Positions 7,611 to 14,912 of a stretch of 17,346 bases of DNA are shown piece by piece. A model generated the notes under the pieces. The model did no database searches and was not told the DNA's origin. It was given only the letters and a program-made list of their open reading frames with translations. Origin of the DNA: an uncultured Clostridia bacterium (GTDB lineage Bacteria; Bacillota; Clostridia; Christensenellales; CAG-314); the NCBI GenBank assembly GCA_934281515.1, contig CAKQXG010000028.1:1-17346 (forward strand). Direction: 5' to 3'. The translations under genes were made by a program, and so were the position numbers. Within the stretch, counting starts at the first letter, position 1, and every line of letters begins with the position of its first letter.

Positions 7611-9311
7611 CTATACTAGTAAATCTCTGTGGGCGTCGGGGTTGACCACAATTGTTTGGTATGTGGGGTAGATTACAAACCCAAGGGGCGCCTTGGGTGG
7701 TTTTTTGACATTGGCGCGGTCGGTGTAATCAACCAAAATCTTGCTGCCTCCGCTTGCCTGACTGTAAAACGCGCAGATTTCTGCCGCAAAAAGAATTATA
7801 TTGTCTGGGATAATCCGTCCGCGCGAGATAATCGCCACGTGCGACGAATGTACCTTTTGCGTGTGTACCCATATGTCGCCTGCATGCGCAAGTTTAAACG
7901 TCACTTCGTTGTTTTGTACGTTGTTTTTGCCTACGTATATATCGAATCCGTCTACAAGGTAGTGCAACGGCTTTACGGGTTTGTCGGGCGTTTTTTGCCT
8001 GGCTACGCGTTTTTCTTTTATTAAGCCAAGCGATACCAATTCGGCACGTACCTCGGCTAGGTCTGTTTCTTCGGTGCAGTAGCGCAGGTTGTCCTTGATG
8101 GTCAACAGATATTCCAGCAGTTTTTCGTTCTCTGCAACAAGCGCAGTGTTGTGTTCGGCAGATGATTTCAACTTGCGGTATTTTTTGTAGTATGCCTGTG
8201 CGTTTTGCTGTGCCGTAAGTTGCGGATCGAGCGGTATTTCCGCGCGAGTTCCGTCAAAGTAGTTGTCGCATATAAGTGCGGTTTGTTGGGGCTTGATTTG
8301 CCATAGATTGGACAGTATCAGATCGCCGTATTGTTTGTAAACCTCGCGCTGTTCGGCTTCCAGTACGCTTTGACGTTGCGCGGCAAGTTTCTTTTCCGTG
8401 CGCGAAATCGCGTTCTTTACAACCGTGTTTACAGACTTGGCTTTGTCGTTGAAACGTTGCCGTTTGTCAAGCAGGTAGTAGTAGTTGTCGTGCGCTTTGT
8501 TGAGACTGTCGAAGTGCAATTTGTCGCCTTTCAAAGTGTGGTACTCAAAGGGGGTCACGTCTACAGGCGTACCGCTTTTTAGCCATACGGTTGGATTTTT
8601 TTGTGACAAAGCCGTGCGGTAAGCTTCTATTTGCCGCAACACGCGCATGTTGTTTACGGTGGTGTGGTCGTCCTCGTCTAATCCATGCAACATCTCGTTG
8701 ACAGTGGCTTGCGATACGCCCAACAGCACATCGGGCAATGTCTTGCGCAGAGGCGTTGTGCATGCAGACAGGTACTCGCCGATACGCGGCAAGTCGAAGG
8801 GTGGCAATTTGTCCTGCGGTACAAAAAAATTGTATTTTGCTCCTGCCATGATTATCCGCGCACTGTCAAGGTCTTGCGGCAAGTGCTTGATGCTGTCCAA
8901 AGTGACGTACTGACCGTCGGTCAAAATGATGTTGCTTGTTTTGCCTGTCAGCTCAAATACAAGGTGCATGTCCCTGCGGTATCCCAGGTCGTCTGTAACG
9001 GACAAGGAAAAGTCAAGCACGCGTTCGTAGGGCATTTGCCAAAGGTCGGTTATCGTTGCTCCCGTGACATGTTTGCGTAACAGCATGCAAAAGCTCGGAC
9101 AAACCTTTGGGTTGTCCGTCGGCATGTCGGTCAGGTGTATGCGGTTGACTCCTGCATTGGCGGAGATAATCAACTTGTATGTTTTTTCGCGGAAGATAAA
9201 CAGGACGATTTCGTCCTTTTCCGGTTGGTAAATTTTGGTAATTTTGCCGCCGACAATAGTGTTGCGGAATTCGTCCGCAAGTACCGACAGCGTTAAAGCG
9301 TCAAAAGCCAT
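7611..9311 (-). CDS. rqcH: NFACT-family ribosome quality control factor RqcH
   Basis: This encodes a 566-residue NFACT protein, formerly annotated as fibronectin-binding. RqcH binds obstructed 50S subunits and recruits alanyl-tRNA to add C-terminal alanine tails. NFACT-N is seen at the start (MAFDALTL, GGKITKIYQP, FCMLLRKHVTGA), a charged helical region lies in the middle, and NFACT-R spans about residues 450-560 (YVGKNNVQNNEVTFKL, DIWVHTQKVHSSHVAI). Length is normal. Two variations deserve notice: the Asp-Arg pair needed by the studied homologues appears as Glu96-Arg97 (PYERVLDF), and the usual PGSH of NFACT-R reads HSSH. Start: ATG 9311 with GGAGAG upstream; a longer frame to 9371 lacks support. 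It is likely monocistronic. Confidence 0.92.
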   Translation of the reverse strand: MAFDALTLSVLADEFRNTIVGGKITKIYQPEKDEIVLFIFREKTYKLIISANAGVNRIHLTDMPTDNPKVCPSFCMLLRKHVTGATITDLWQMPYERVLDFSLSVTDDLGYRRDMHLVFELTGKTSNIILTDGQYVTLDSIKHLPQDLDSARIIMAGAKYNFFVPQDKLPPFDLPRIGEYLSACTTPLRKTLPDVLLGVSQATVNEMLHGLDEDDHTTVNNMRVLRQIEAYRTALSQKNPTVWLKSGTPVDVTPFEYHTLKGDKLHFDSLNKAHDNYYYLLDKRQRFNDKAKSVNTVVKNAISRTEKKLAAQRQSVLEAEQREVYKQYGDLILSNLWQIKPQQTALICDNYFDGTRAEIPLDPQLTAQQNAQAYYKKYRKLKSSAEHNTALVAENEKLLEYLLTIKDNLRYCTEETDLAEVRAELVSLGLIKEKRVARQKTPDKPVKPLHYLVDGFDIYVGKNNVQNNEVTFKLAHAGDIWVHTQKVHSSHVAIISRGRIIPDNIILFAAEICAFYSQASGGSKILVDYTDRANVKKPPKAPLGFVIYPTYQTIVVNPDAHRDLLV

Positions 9312-9342
9312 TTTTGCTTGTCTCTCCAAAGTTGTTGAAACT

Positions 9343-9371
9343 ATTGTACTACAATTTGTCTCAAAACGCAA
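9343..9371 (-). promoter_or_regulatory. Probable promoter of rqcH
   Basis: On the minus strand, TTGCGT (9366-9371), a 17-nt spacer and TACAAT (9343-9348) lie about 30 bases upstream of the rqcH start. The -10 is good and the -35 only partial. Confidence 0.55.
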
Positions 9372-9423
9372 ATGGTTGTGTCACTGTAAAAACTTGTAAC
9401 AAACAAAACAGCAAAACTGTGTC

Positions 9424-9476
9424 AAAAAAAGACGATTTGCAGAATACTATTTTAGACATAGTATGTTGAAATCGTC
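9424..9476 (-). terminator. Intrinsic terminator downstream of the M42 peptidase gene
   Basis: The outer stem GACGATTT/AAATCGTC (9431-9438, 9469-9476) and the inner stem ATACTAT/ATAGTAT (9444-9450, 9458-9464) are both perfect. On the minus strand seven T follow the stem directly (A 9424-9430). A T-run on the plus side (9478-9482) could make it partly bidirectional. The rest of the 9372-9710 gap holds only hairpin copy 4 and AT-rich sequence. Confidence 0.8.
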
Positions 9477-9649
9477 ATTTTTGATTGGTTTTATTGTCGG
9501 AAGTGCGTAAAAACGGAGTGTAAACTGTAGTTTCTGAAGTGCCGATTTAATGATTCTTAAGCCGAGATTTACTCTGTGCAATCAGGTAATAATGTGTTTT
9601 CAAGTTTTTTTTTGCAAAGCATAAATTTACTAAAAGTTTTGGAAAAGGG

Positions 9650-9691
9650 TATGGGGAGAAACGCTTTTCGACGGAACGGTCTCTCCCCATA
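9650..9691. repeat. Hairpin repeat family, copy 4 (imperfect)
   Basis: TATGGGGAGA and TCTCTCCCCATA form the outer stem and the inner part is mismatched. The flank TACTAAAAGTTTTGGAAAAG just before it matches the family. It lies 20 bases beyond the stop of the M42 peptidase gene. Confidence 0.7.
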
Positions 9692-9710
9692 ATAATACTA
9701 AAACGTCACA

Positions 9711-10736
9711 CTAAAAAACTAATCCTACCAATACTTTAAGCGTGTTTTCTACGCCGTCGATGTGGCTGCGCTCGTAGCCGTGGCTGGCATATACGCCTGC
9801 GCCGATAAGTCCGTGGCGTGCGTCCATGCCAGCTTCGAGAGCGGCGTCGGCGTCACTGCCGTACATGGGGTAGACGTCAAGCGCGTAGTGCGCATCGGTT
9901 GCCTTGGCGGCATTGACAAGGTCGGTTACAAAGTCGTAGTTGTAGGGACCGTTGCTGTCCTTTACACAGATGGATACGTCGTGTTCGGTGCATTTTAGAC
10001 CGTCTCCGACGCAACCCATATCAACCGACAGCATATCCACAATGTCGGTTGCCGGTACATAGCTGCAACCGTGTCCGACTTCTTCGTGTACGGTAAAGTA
10101 CAGGTATAGCTTGCGTTTGAGCGGTTTGCCGCAATCATGGGCGTATTTGAGCAACCCCAAAAGAATACCTGCAGACAATTTGTCGTCAAGGAAACGGCTT
10201 TTGATGTAGCCATCGCTCGTCACGCGGCTGCGCGGTTCAAATGCAACAATGTCACCGACGGCAATACCGAGCTTGGCAACGTCGTCGGCAGTGTGTACGT
10301 CGACATCGAGTACGACTTCACATGTGTCAAACGTGCGCTTGGCATCGCTGTAATTCGGGTTGACGTGTACGCTTGCATTGGCAAGTTGAAATGTGCCTTC
10401 GTATGTTTTGCCGTCGCGTGTGTATATGCGCACGTTTTCCGCCTCGGCATTGTTGGCGTTAAGTCCGCCAAGCTTGGTCAGGCGCAGGCGACCGTTGCCC
10501 TTTACTTCGGCAACCATGCCGCCCAATGTGTCGACGTGTGCGGCGCAACAAACGGCGTTGCCTTCGCCACCGACTTCGACAAACACGTTGCCCTTGTTGG
10601 TTACGGTGGGGTTGTATCCCAGGTCACGAATAATGTGGCACAGTCTTGCCGTAACGTTGGCTGTGTAGCCCGTAGGACTGTCTATTGTAAGCAGTTCCAT
10701 TGCACGATCAACGGCGTAAGTAGTGTATTTTTTCAT
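9711..10736 (-). CDS. M42-family metallo-aminopeptidase
   Basis: This encodes a 341-residue cytoplasmic di-metal aminopeptidase of family M42 (glutamyl aminopeptidase/endoglucanase-like), which trims N-terminal residues from peptides, often as a dodecamer. The metal and catalytic residues appear in family order: His67 and Asp69 (AAHVDT), Asp184 or 185 (RFLDDK), the Glu218-Glu219 pair (TVHEEVGHG), Asp239 (SVDMG), and a late His in the SHGYERSH segment (His319 or His325). Start: ATG 10736 with a strong GGAGGAG upstream. I cannot tell substrate preference from sequence. It sits between rqcH and the metal operon on the same strand, but repeats and a terminator separate it from rqcH. Confidence 0.92.
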   Translation of the reverse strand: MKKYTTYAVDRAMELLTIDSPTGYTANVTARLCHIIRDLGYNPTVTNKGNVFVEVGGEGNAVCCAAHVDTLGGMVAEVKGNGRLRLTKLGGLNANNAEAENVRIYTRDGKTYEGTFQLANASVHVNPNYSDAKRTFDTCEVVLDVDVHTADDVAKLGIAVGDIVAFEPRSRVTSDGYIKSRFLDDKLSAGILLGLLKYAHDCGKPLKRKLYLYFTVHEEVGHGCSYVPATDIVDMLSVDMGCVGDGLKCTEHDVSICVKDSNGPYNYDFVTDLVNAAKATDAHYALDVYPMYGSDADAALEAGMDARHGLIGAGVYASHGYERSHIDGVENTLKVLVGLVF

Positions 10737-10849
10737 ATGCTCCTCCGAAATGTTGGTAGTTGACTTTTGGTAAAGATTGATTGTATTCTTTAATTTGTTA
10801 AACTTTTATTCAAAGCTTTTGACTTATTCAAAAGCTTTTGGAAAAGGGG

Positions 10850-10892
10850 TTAGGGGAAAAACACTTTTCGTCGAAAAGGTTTTTCCCCTAAA
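10850..10892. repeat. Hairpin repeat family, copy 5
   Basis: TTAGGGGAAAAAC...CTTTTCG pairs with CGAAAAGGTTTTTCCCCTAA, with one extra nucleotide in the left arm and a 1-nt loop. The flank CAAAAGCTTTTGGAAAAGGG precedes it, and another CAAAGCTTTTG lies at 10811-10821. It lies just beyond the stop of the P-type ATPase gene and could act as a 3' stem, although no U-tract follows on the minus strand. Confidence 0.8.
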
Positions 10893-10906
10893 TCTCTCTT
10901 TTCAAA

Positions 10907-12763
10907 TTACTTCTTTACTATCATTGCTCTCATTGCGTTCAGTATTGCGACAAAGCACACTCCGACGTCTGCGAGTATAGCGATTATCAGACCGAAGCTG
11001 ATTTTATCCAGTATACCCACTGCGGACAACACAAGCACCGCAAATTTGATGGCAAGACTCAAAATAATGTTTTCCTTGACAATTGCCATAGTTTTGCGAC
11101 TGATTTTCTTTGCCGTGGCAATGGCGGTGGGGTTGTCGTTCATCAACACAACGTCGGCGGATTCGATTGCGACGTCGCTTCCCATTGCGCCCATGGCAAT
11201 GCCTACGTCCGCTGTTGCAAGTACGGGTGCGTCATTGATGCCGTCGCCTACAAATGCAACTTTGTGTTCACGGCGCAACTCTTCTACCTTGGACACCTTG
11301 TCTTGCGGCAACAATTGGCTGTAGTGTTGGTCAACGCCCACTATTTTGGCAATCTCGGCGGCGGTGCGTTCGTTGTCACCCGTCAACATAACGGTGGTGT
11401 TGCGGTCTGCTTTAAGAGCGGCAACGGCTTCGACAGCGTCATCTTTCAATTGGTCGGCAATGACAACATATCCTACAAACTTGCCGTTTTTGGCAACATA
11501 CACAATGGTTCCGCGGTCGGCAGCAACGTATTCGACGTTGTTTTCGTGCATCAACTTGTCATTGCCGCACAGTATCACGTCGCCGCTTTCGGTGACTGCC
11601 TGTATACCGCGCCCTGCAATTTCTTTTACGCTTGCACCGGTCGGAGCCGTCGCAACTGCGCATATCGATAGTGCAATTGGGTGATTGCTGTACTGCTCGG
11701 CAATTGCAGCGGTGGCAAGTACATTGTCGCGGTCGGCTTGCGGATAAACTTCGTCGACGACAAAGTTGCCTTTGGTCAGCGTACCTGTTTTGTCGAAAGC
11801 AAACACGTCTACTTTGCTGAGCATTTCCAGGTAGTTGCTACCCTTTACCAATATACCGCGTTTGCTTGCGGCAGCAATACCACCGAAGAAACTGAGCGGT
11901 ACGGAGATGACCAACGCGCACGGGCAGGACACAAACAAAAACATCATTGCACGGCGTAGCCACATTGTCCAATTGGCGGCTTGTCCGAACAGCGGTAACA
12001 ACAGCGGTGGCAGAATGCCCACGGCAATTGCCATAAAGAACACGATAGGCGTGTAGTATTTGCTAAACTTGGTAATAAAGTTTTCGGCAGGCGACTTGAC
12101 TGCGGAAACGTTTTCTACAAGGTCAAGTATTTTACTTACAGTGCTGTCTTCGTACAGACTTTCGGTGGTGATGTACAACACGCCGTCGAGATTTAAGCAA
12201 CCGGAAATAACTTTGTCGCCGACCTTGGCGGTACGCGGTACGCTTTCGCCTGTGATGGCAGAAGTGTCGACTTGCGAAGTACCTTTGTTTACAACGCCGT
12301 CAAGGGGGATTTTGTCACCGGGTTTGACAACGATTGTCTCACCGATAGCTATTTCCGACGGATCGACTTCCGTTTCGACGCCGTCGCGAAGCACTGTGGC
12401 AATGTCGGGGCGTATGTCCATCAGCGCGGCGATGTCTTTGCGGCTTTTGCCTACGGCGTAATGTTGGAACAGTTCGCCGATTTGGTAAAGTAGCATAACG
12501 GCGGCTGCGTCGGGGTACTCCCCGATTGCAAATGCGCCGATAGTTGCGATGGTCATAAGGAAGTTTTCGTCAAACACATTGCCGTGGCAAATGTTTTCAA
12601 CGGCGCGCCACAATACGTCGTAACCGACAACCAGATATACAACGGCAAACATGGCAAGCTCCACCCATTGGTTAAGCTCCAACGTAAAGTGTAACACCAA
12701 TGACACGGCATACAACGCTGCGGCAATAATTATGCGTAGCAGCATTTTTTTGTTCTTGGACAT
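10907..12763 (-). CDS. cadA: Zn/Cd/Pb-exporting P1B-type ATPase (CadA/ZntA-like)
   Basis: This encodes a 618-residue membrane pump that drives divalent soft-metal export with ATP. In order: N-terminal membrane helices, actuator TGES (171-174), metal-binding CPC (280-282) in CPCALVISVP, phosphorylation site DKTGTLT (Asp324), the His-Pro pair (361-362), TGDN (461-464), GDGIND (506-511), and final helices with Lys573 and Asp599 (LADVG). The CPCALVISxP signature with the late Lys and DxG fits the P1B-2 group (Zn, Cd, Pb) rather than copper pumps. There is no N-terminal HMA domain; the adjacent gene supplies one separately. Start: ATG 12763 with AAGGAGA upstream. It is the last gene of the arsR-HMA-ATPase operon. 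Confidence 0.95.
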   Translation of the reverse strand: MSKNKKMLLRIIIAAALYAVSLVLHFTLELNQWVELAMFAVVYLVVGYDVLWRAVENICHGNVFDENFLMTIATIGAFAIGEYPDAAAVMLLYQIGELFQHYAVGKSRKDIAALMDIRPDIATVLRDGVETEVDPSEIAIGETIVVKPGDKIPLDGVVNKGTSQVDTSAITGESVPRTAKVGDKVISGCLNLDGVLYITTESLYEDSTVSKILDLVENVSAVKSPAENFITKFSKYYTPIVFFMAIAVGILPPLLLPLFGQAANWTMWLRRAMMFLFVSCPCALVISVPLSFFGGIAAASKRGILVKGSNYLEMLSKVDVFAFDKTGTLTKGNFVVDEVYPQADRDNVLATAAIAEQYSNHPIALSICAVATAPTGASVKEIAGRGIQAVTESGDVILCGNDKLMHENNVEYVAADRGTIVYVAKNGKFVGYVVIADQLKDDAVEAVAALKADRNTTVMLTGDNERTAAEIAKIVGVDQHYSQLLPQDKVSKVEELRREHKVAFVGDGINDAPVLATADVGIAMGAMGSDVAIESADVVLMNDNPTAIATAKKISRKTMAIVKENIILSLAIKFAVLVLSAVGILDKISFGLIIAILADVGVCFVAILNAMRAMIVKK

Positions 12764-12779
12764 TGTTTTCTCCTTGTTT

Positions 12780-12823
12780 AAAGGGTGCAATCCCGACAAG
12801 ATTTATTGTCGGGTACACCCTTT
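12780..12823 (-). promoter_or_regulatory. Intercistronic hairpin upstream of cadA
   Basis: A two-part stem lies between the HMA and ATPase genes: AAAGGGTG/CACCCTTT outside and CCCGACAA/TTGTCGGG inside, both perfect, with a 6-nt loop. On the minus strand it ends just before the cadA ribosome binding site and has no U-tract, so mRNA processing, stability or translational tuning is more likely than termination. Confidence 0.65.
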
Positions 12824-12872
12824 GTCTGTAATGGAATTTTTTTGTACGTATGCAAAAATTCGCTACTTGTTA

Positions 12873-13091
12873 CTAGATTTTAAGTATGCAGTCGGGTTCT
12901 ACCTTTTTGCAAACTTTTTTAATCTCTGCCAATACGGCTTGCGGATCGTCGTGGTCGATTTCCACAGTCATTTTTTGCATCATAAAGTTGACGTTTGCAT
13001 TGGTTACGCCGTTTATCTTTTTGACGGCACATTCCATTTTTGCGGCGCAATTAGCGCAATCGAGATCTTCCAAAGCGATTACCTTTTTCAT
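12873..13091 (-). CDS. Stand-alone HMA heavy-metal-binding protein (metallochaperone)
   Basis: This encodes a 72-residue protein made of a single heavy-metal-associated domain. The metal site is Cys12 and Cys15 in LDCANCAAKME, the form normally found at the N-terminus of CadA/ZntA pumps, and VNANVNF-like and TVEIDHDD segments complete the ferredoxin-like fold. Here it is encoded separately just before a pump that lacks the domain, so the usual fused arrangement appears split in two. It probably passes zinc or cadmium to the pump or regulates it. Start: ATG 13091 with AAGGAAA upstream. A C-terminal extra cysteine (residue 68, PDCILKI) is notable. Confidence 0.9.
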   Translation of the reverse strand: MKKVIALEDLDCANCAAKMECAVKKINGVTNANVNFMMQKMTVEIDHDDPQAVLAEIKKVCKKVEPDCILKI

Positions 13092-13128
13092 AATTGTTTT
13101 CCTTGTATATATGTATTTGGTTCCTTGA

Positions 13129-13155
13129 CGTGTCGGCTTTTACTTGCCGGACACG
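13129..13155 (-). promoter_or_regulatory. Intercistronic hairpin between the sensor and HMA genes
   Basis: CGTGTCGGC (13129-13137) pairs with GCCGGACACG (13146-13155) with one bulged G. There is no U-tract on the minus strand. Together with 12780-12823, each gap in the metal operon holds one hairpin. Confidence 0.5.
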
Positions 13156-13181
13156 GGAAAGACAGCGGTTGTTGCGCGGAA

Positions 13182-13538
13182 TTACTCTTTGATATGTTCC
13201 AACGCAAGACTGATGATGGAGTAGACATGCTCGTCGTCCAGGCTGTAATATACTTCCTTGCCTACGCGTTTGTTGCGCACAAGTTTGGCTTGGCGAAGTA
13301 TGCGCAGTTGGTGGCTGACAGCCGACTTGGTCATGTTAAGCACGGTGCAGATGTCGCACACGCACAATTCTGCCTTGGTCAATGCCGACAGAATACGGAT
13401 ACGGGTGCTGTCGCCGAAGATTTTAAACAGTTCGGCAACGTCGACAAGCATGTCCTCGTCCGGCATGTCGCAAGTGACCTGTTCCACAACATCGTTGTGT
13501 ACGTGTTCGTATTCGCAGATGTTTTTGTCCGTGCTCAT
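13182..13538 (-). CDS. cadC: ArsR/SmtB-family metal-sensing repressor (CadC-like)
   Basis: This encodes a 118-residue winged-helix repressor that leaves its operator when metal binds. The helix-turn-helix is clear (LCVCDICTVLNMTKSAVSHQL). Two metal sites of the family are visible. The alpha-3N set is Cys59 and Cys61 in ELCVCD, with N-terminal Cys8 and perhaps Cys23; the alpha-5 set is Asp102, His104, His115 and Glu118 in D-x-H-x10-H-x2-E order. Carrying both sites resembles CadC and suggests sensing of Cd/Pb and Zn. The N-terminal tail also has His12 and His14. Start: ATG 13538 with AAGGAGA upstream. It is first in the operon and is preceded directly by its own operator and promoter. Confidence 0.94.
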   Translation of the reverse strand: MSTDKNICEYEHVHNDVVEQVTCDMPDEDMLVDVAELFKIFGDSTRIRILSALTKAELCVCDICTVLNMTKSAVSHQLRILRQAKLVRNKRVGKEVYYSLDDEHVYSIISLALEHIKE

Positions 13539-13563
13539 TTCTCTCTCCTTTATGTCAATCGAC

Positions 13564-13591
13564 AAACAGTTGAATAATTGTTCAACTGTTT
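13564..13591. promoter_or_regulatory. CadC/SmtB-type operator
   Basis: AAACAGTTGAA-taattg-TTCAACTGTTT has perfect 11-bp arms. Its core TGAAtaattgTTCA matches the TGAA-N6-TTCA dyads bound by SmtB/CzrA/CadC-type sensors. It begins 3 bases beyond the -10 box and covers the transcription start, so a bound repressor would block initiation. Confidence 0.85.
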
Positions 13592-13593
13592 AC

Positions 13594-13622
13594 AGTATAT
13601 GCCCCTTAATAGGATTTGTCAA
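13594..13622 (-). promoter_or_regulatory. Sigma-A promoter of the metal operon
   Basis: On the minus strand, TTGACA (13617-13622), a 17-nt spacer and TATACT (13594-13599) lie directly upstream of the operator. Confidence 0.85.
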
Positions 13623-13640
13623 ACGTTTTTTACATATTTT

Positions 13641-13674
13641 GACAAAATTTTTTGAAAGTTTTTCAAATATTGTC
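13641..13674. other. AT-rich imperfect hairpin between the metal operon and the collagen-like gene
   Basis: GACAA...TTGAAA pairs imperfectly with TTTCAAATATTGTC. It contains a TTGACA (13639-13644) that could be a -35 for rightward transcription, with a weak TCAAAT 18 bases on. A function as promoter or attenuator is uncertain. Nothing else was recognised in 13623-13740. Confidence 0.3.
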
Positions 13675-13755
13675 GCGGTGGTGCGGCAAATGCATATAGT
13701 ACTACCCGACGTCACTACAACTTTGTTGAATTAAATTGCCGTATTGCCGACATCG

Positions 13756-13785
13756 GTAACAACTTTTGCGTTGTGTAAATACAAT
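13756..13785 (+). promoter_or_regulatory. Possible promoter of the collagen-like gene
   Basis: GTAACA (13756-13761), an 18-nt spacer and TACAAT (13780-13785). The -10 is good and the -35 weak. An imperfect dyad, TTGCCGA-ca-TCGGTAA (13744-13759), overlaps the -35 and could be an operator. Confidence 0.35.
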
Positions 13786-13865
13786 ATTGGTAGAGACAAA
13801 TCTGCGTGGGCGGTGGTGTTGCGTGCGCCGAAAAGTTTCAAAACAAATCGAACAGGAGTGTACAA

Positions 13866-14690
13866 ATGAGATGTTGTAACAACAATCCTCCGCGTTGTTG
13901 CGGCGGTTTGGTCGCAAACGATATCGAGCGCGACAGAATAGTAATTATCGAGCGTGGACCGCGCGGTCCGAGAGGTTTTACGGGACCGCAAGGCATTATG
14001 GGACCTCCCGGCGCGACGGGCGCAACTGGCTCGCAGGGACCTCAAGGTGTGCAAGGCATCCAGGGCGTTGCAGGTGTTACAGGCCCGACAGGTCCCACCG
14101 GTCCTACAGGTGTCCCCGGTGAAACAGGCACAACAGGTCCTACCGGACCTACGGGTGCTACAGGCGAGACCGGAGCGCAAGGTCCTCAAGGTTTGCAGGG
14201 TATACAGGGCGAAACCGGACCCACCGGACCGACCGGTCCGACAGGACCCACCGGCGCAACGGGTGAGGCAGGTACAGGTCTGGCGGCTTATGGCGGCTTG
14301 TATTCCACGTCGGATACAGCCGAAGCTCTGACAACAACGCCTATTCCGCTTACACTCGGCACCGAGTTGCCTGCCAACAACGTAACCTACGGTACGGACT
14401 CTGTGACAGTCACCAACGGCGGTGTTTACGAAGTTGACTACGGTGTGCGCGGCAGTTCAAGCGTAGGTACGACAATTACCGTCGCGGTAGGACAAAACGG
14501 CACTGCTCTCGGAAGCGCAACCACAACCGACACGGTTACGGCAGGCACGGAGCAACGTATAGGCGGCTCGACGATAGTCAACCTTAGCGCAGGCGACGTA
14601 CTGACGTTACTTGGTAGTGGCGGTGAGGCTACCACATGGACGCCGGCAACGGGCGTCAACACCTACCTTGTGGTAAAACGGCTGGATTGA
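13866..14690 (+). CDS. Collagen-like protein with BclA-like C-terminal domain
   Basis: This encodes a 274-residue protein in three parts: a short head rich in cysteine (two CC pairs within the first 12 residues), 35 uninterrupted Gly-X-Y triplets (about residues 31-135, mostly GPT, with two GPQG(V/L)QGIQG units), and a C-terminal domain of about 135 residues (GGLYSTSDTAEAL to YLVVKRLD). This layout matches spore-surface and exosporium filaments such as BclA, whose C-terminal domain is a TNF/C1q-like jelly roll that nucleates the trimer. There is no signal peptide, consistent with assembly from inside the mother cell or through the head cysteines. Start: ATG 13866 with AGGAG at 7-nt spacing. 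Surface role is inferred; phage tail-fibre-type collagen proteins look similar. Confidence 0.87.
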   Translation: MRCCNNNPPRCCGGLVANDIERDRIVIIERGPRGPRGFTGPQGIMGPPGATGATGSQGPQGVQGIQGVAGVTGPTGPTGPTGVPGETGTTGPTGPTGATGETGAQGPQGLQGIQGETGPTGPTGPTGPTGATGEAGTGLAAYGGLYSTSDTAEALTTTPIPLTLGTELPANNVTYGTDSVTVTNGGVYEVDYGVRGSSSVGTTITVAVGQNGTALGSATTTDTVTAGTEQRIGGSTIVNLSAGDVLTLLGSGGEATTWTPATGVNTYLVVKRLD

Positions 14691-14796
14691 CAGAGTAGTT
14701 TGCTCGTATCAGGGATAGTATCTGTTTGTAACCGTAATACGCGTTTCTTTTGCTCGTGTAAACGCACAACTATACTAAAAACTTTTGGGAAGCGGA

Positions 14797-14840
14797 TTGC
14801 GGGGAGCGACGTATTTCGACAAAAAAGTTTCTCTCCGCAA
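14797..14840. repeat. Hairpin repeat family, copy 6 (degenerate)
   Basis: TTGCGGGGAG and CTCTCCGCAA form an outer stem with one mismatch, the interior being largely unpaired. The flank TATACTAAAAACTTTTGGGA matches the family. It lies between the convergent collagen-like and cold-shock genes. Confidence 0.6.
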
Positions 14841-14867
14841 AAATCCATTTCCAACCAAAAACAAAAC

Positions 14868-14899
14868 AAAAAAAGACGTGCACGGATTGTGCACGTCTT
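14868..14899 (-). terminator. Intrinsic terminator of the cold-shock gene
   Basis: A perfect stem, GACGTGCAC-ggatt-GTGCACGTC (14875-14897), extended by AA/TT, is followed on the minus strand by seven T (A 14868-14874). It lies 14 bases past the csp stop. Confidence 0.92.
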
Positions 14900-14912
14900 G
14901 GTCGTTTGTAGA

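Noticed and set aside
13690..13702. CATATAGTA as a sporulation-sigma (SigE/SigK) -10 for the collagen-like gene
   Set aside because: The -10 resembles CATAnnnTA, but no matching -35 lies at the required distance; the nearest ATATT is about six bases too far.
13731..14189. Long minus-strand open frame opposite the collagen triplets
   Set aside because: It is the complement of the Gly-X-Y repeat, low in complexity, without a ribosome binding site; the plus strand carries a clear gene.
2018..14840. Hairpin family as ordinary intrinsic terminators
   Set aside because: No U-tract follows on either strand in any copy, orientation ignores gene direction, and addB, the M42 gene and csp have separate canonical terminators.
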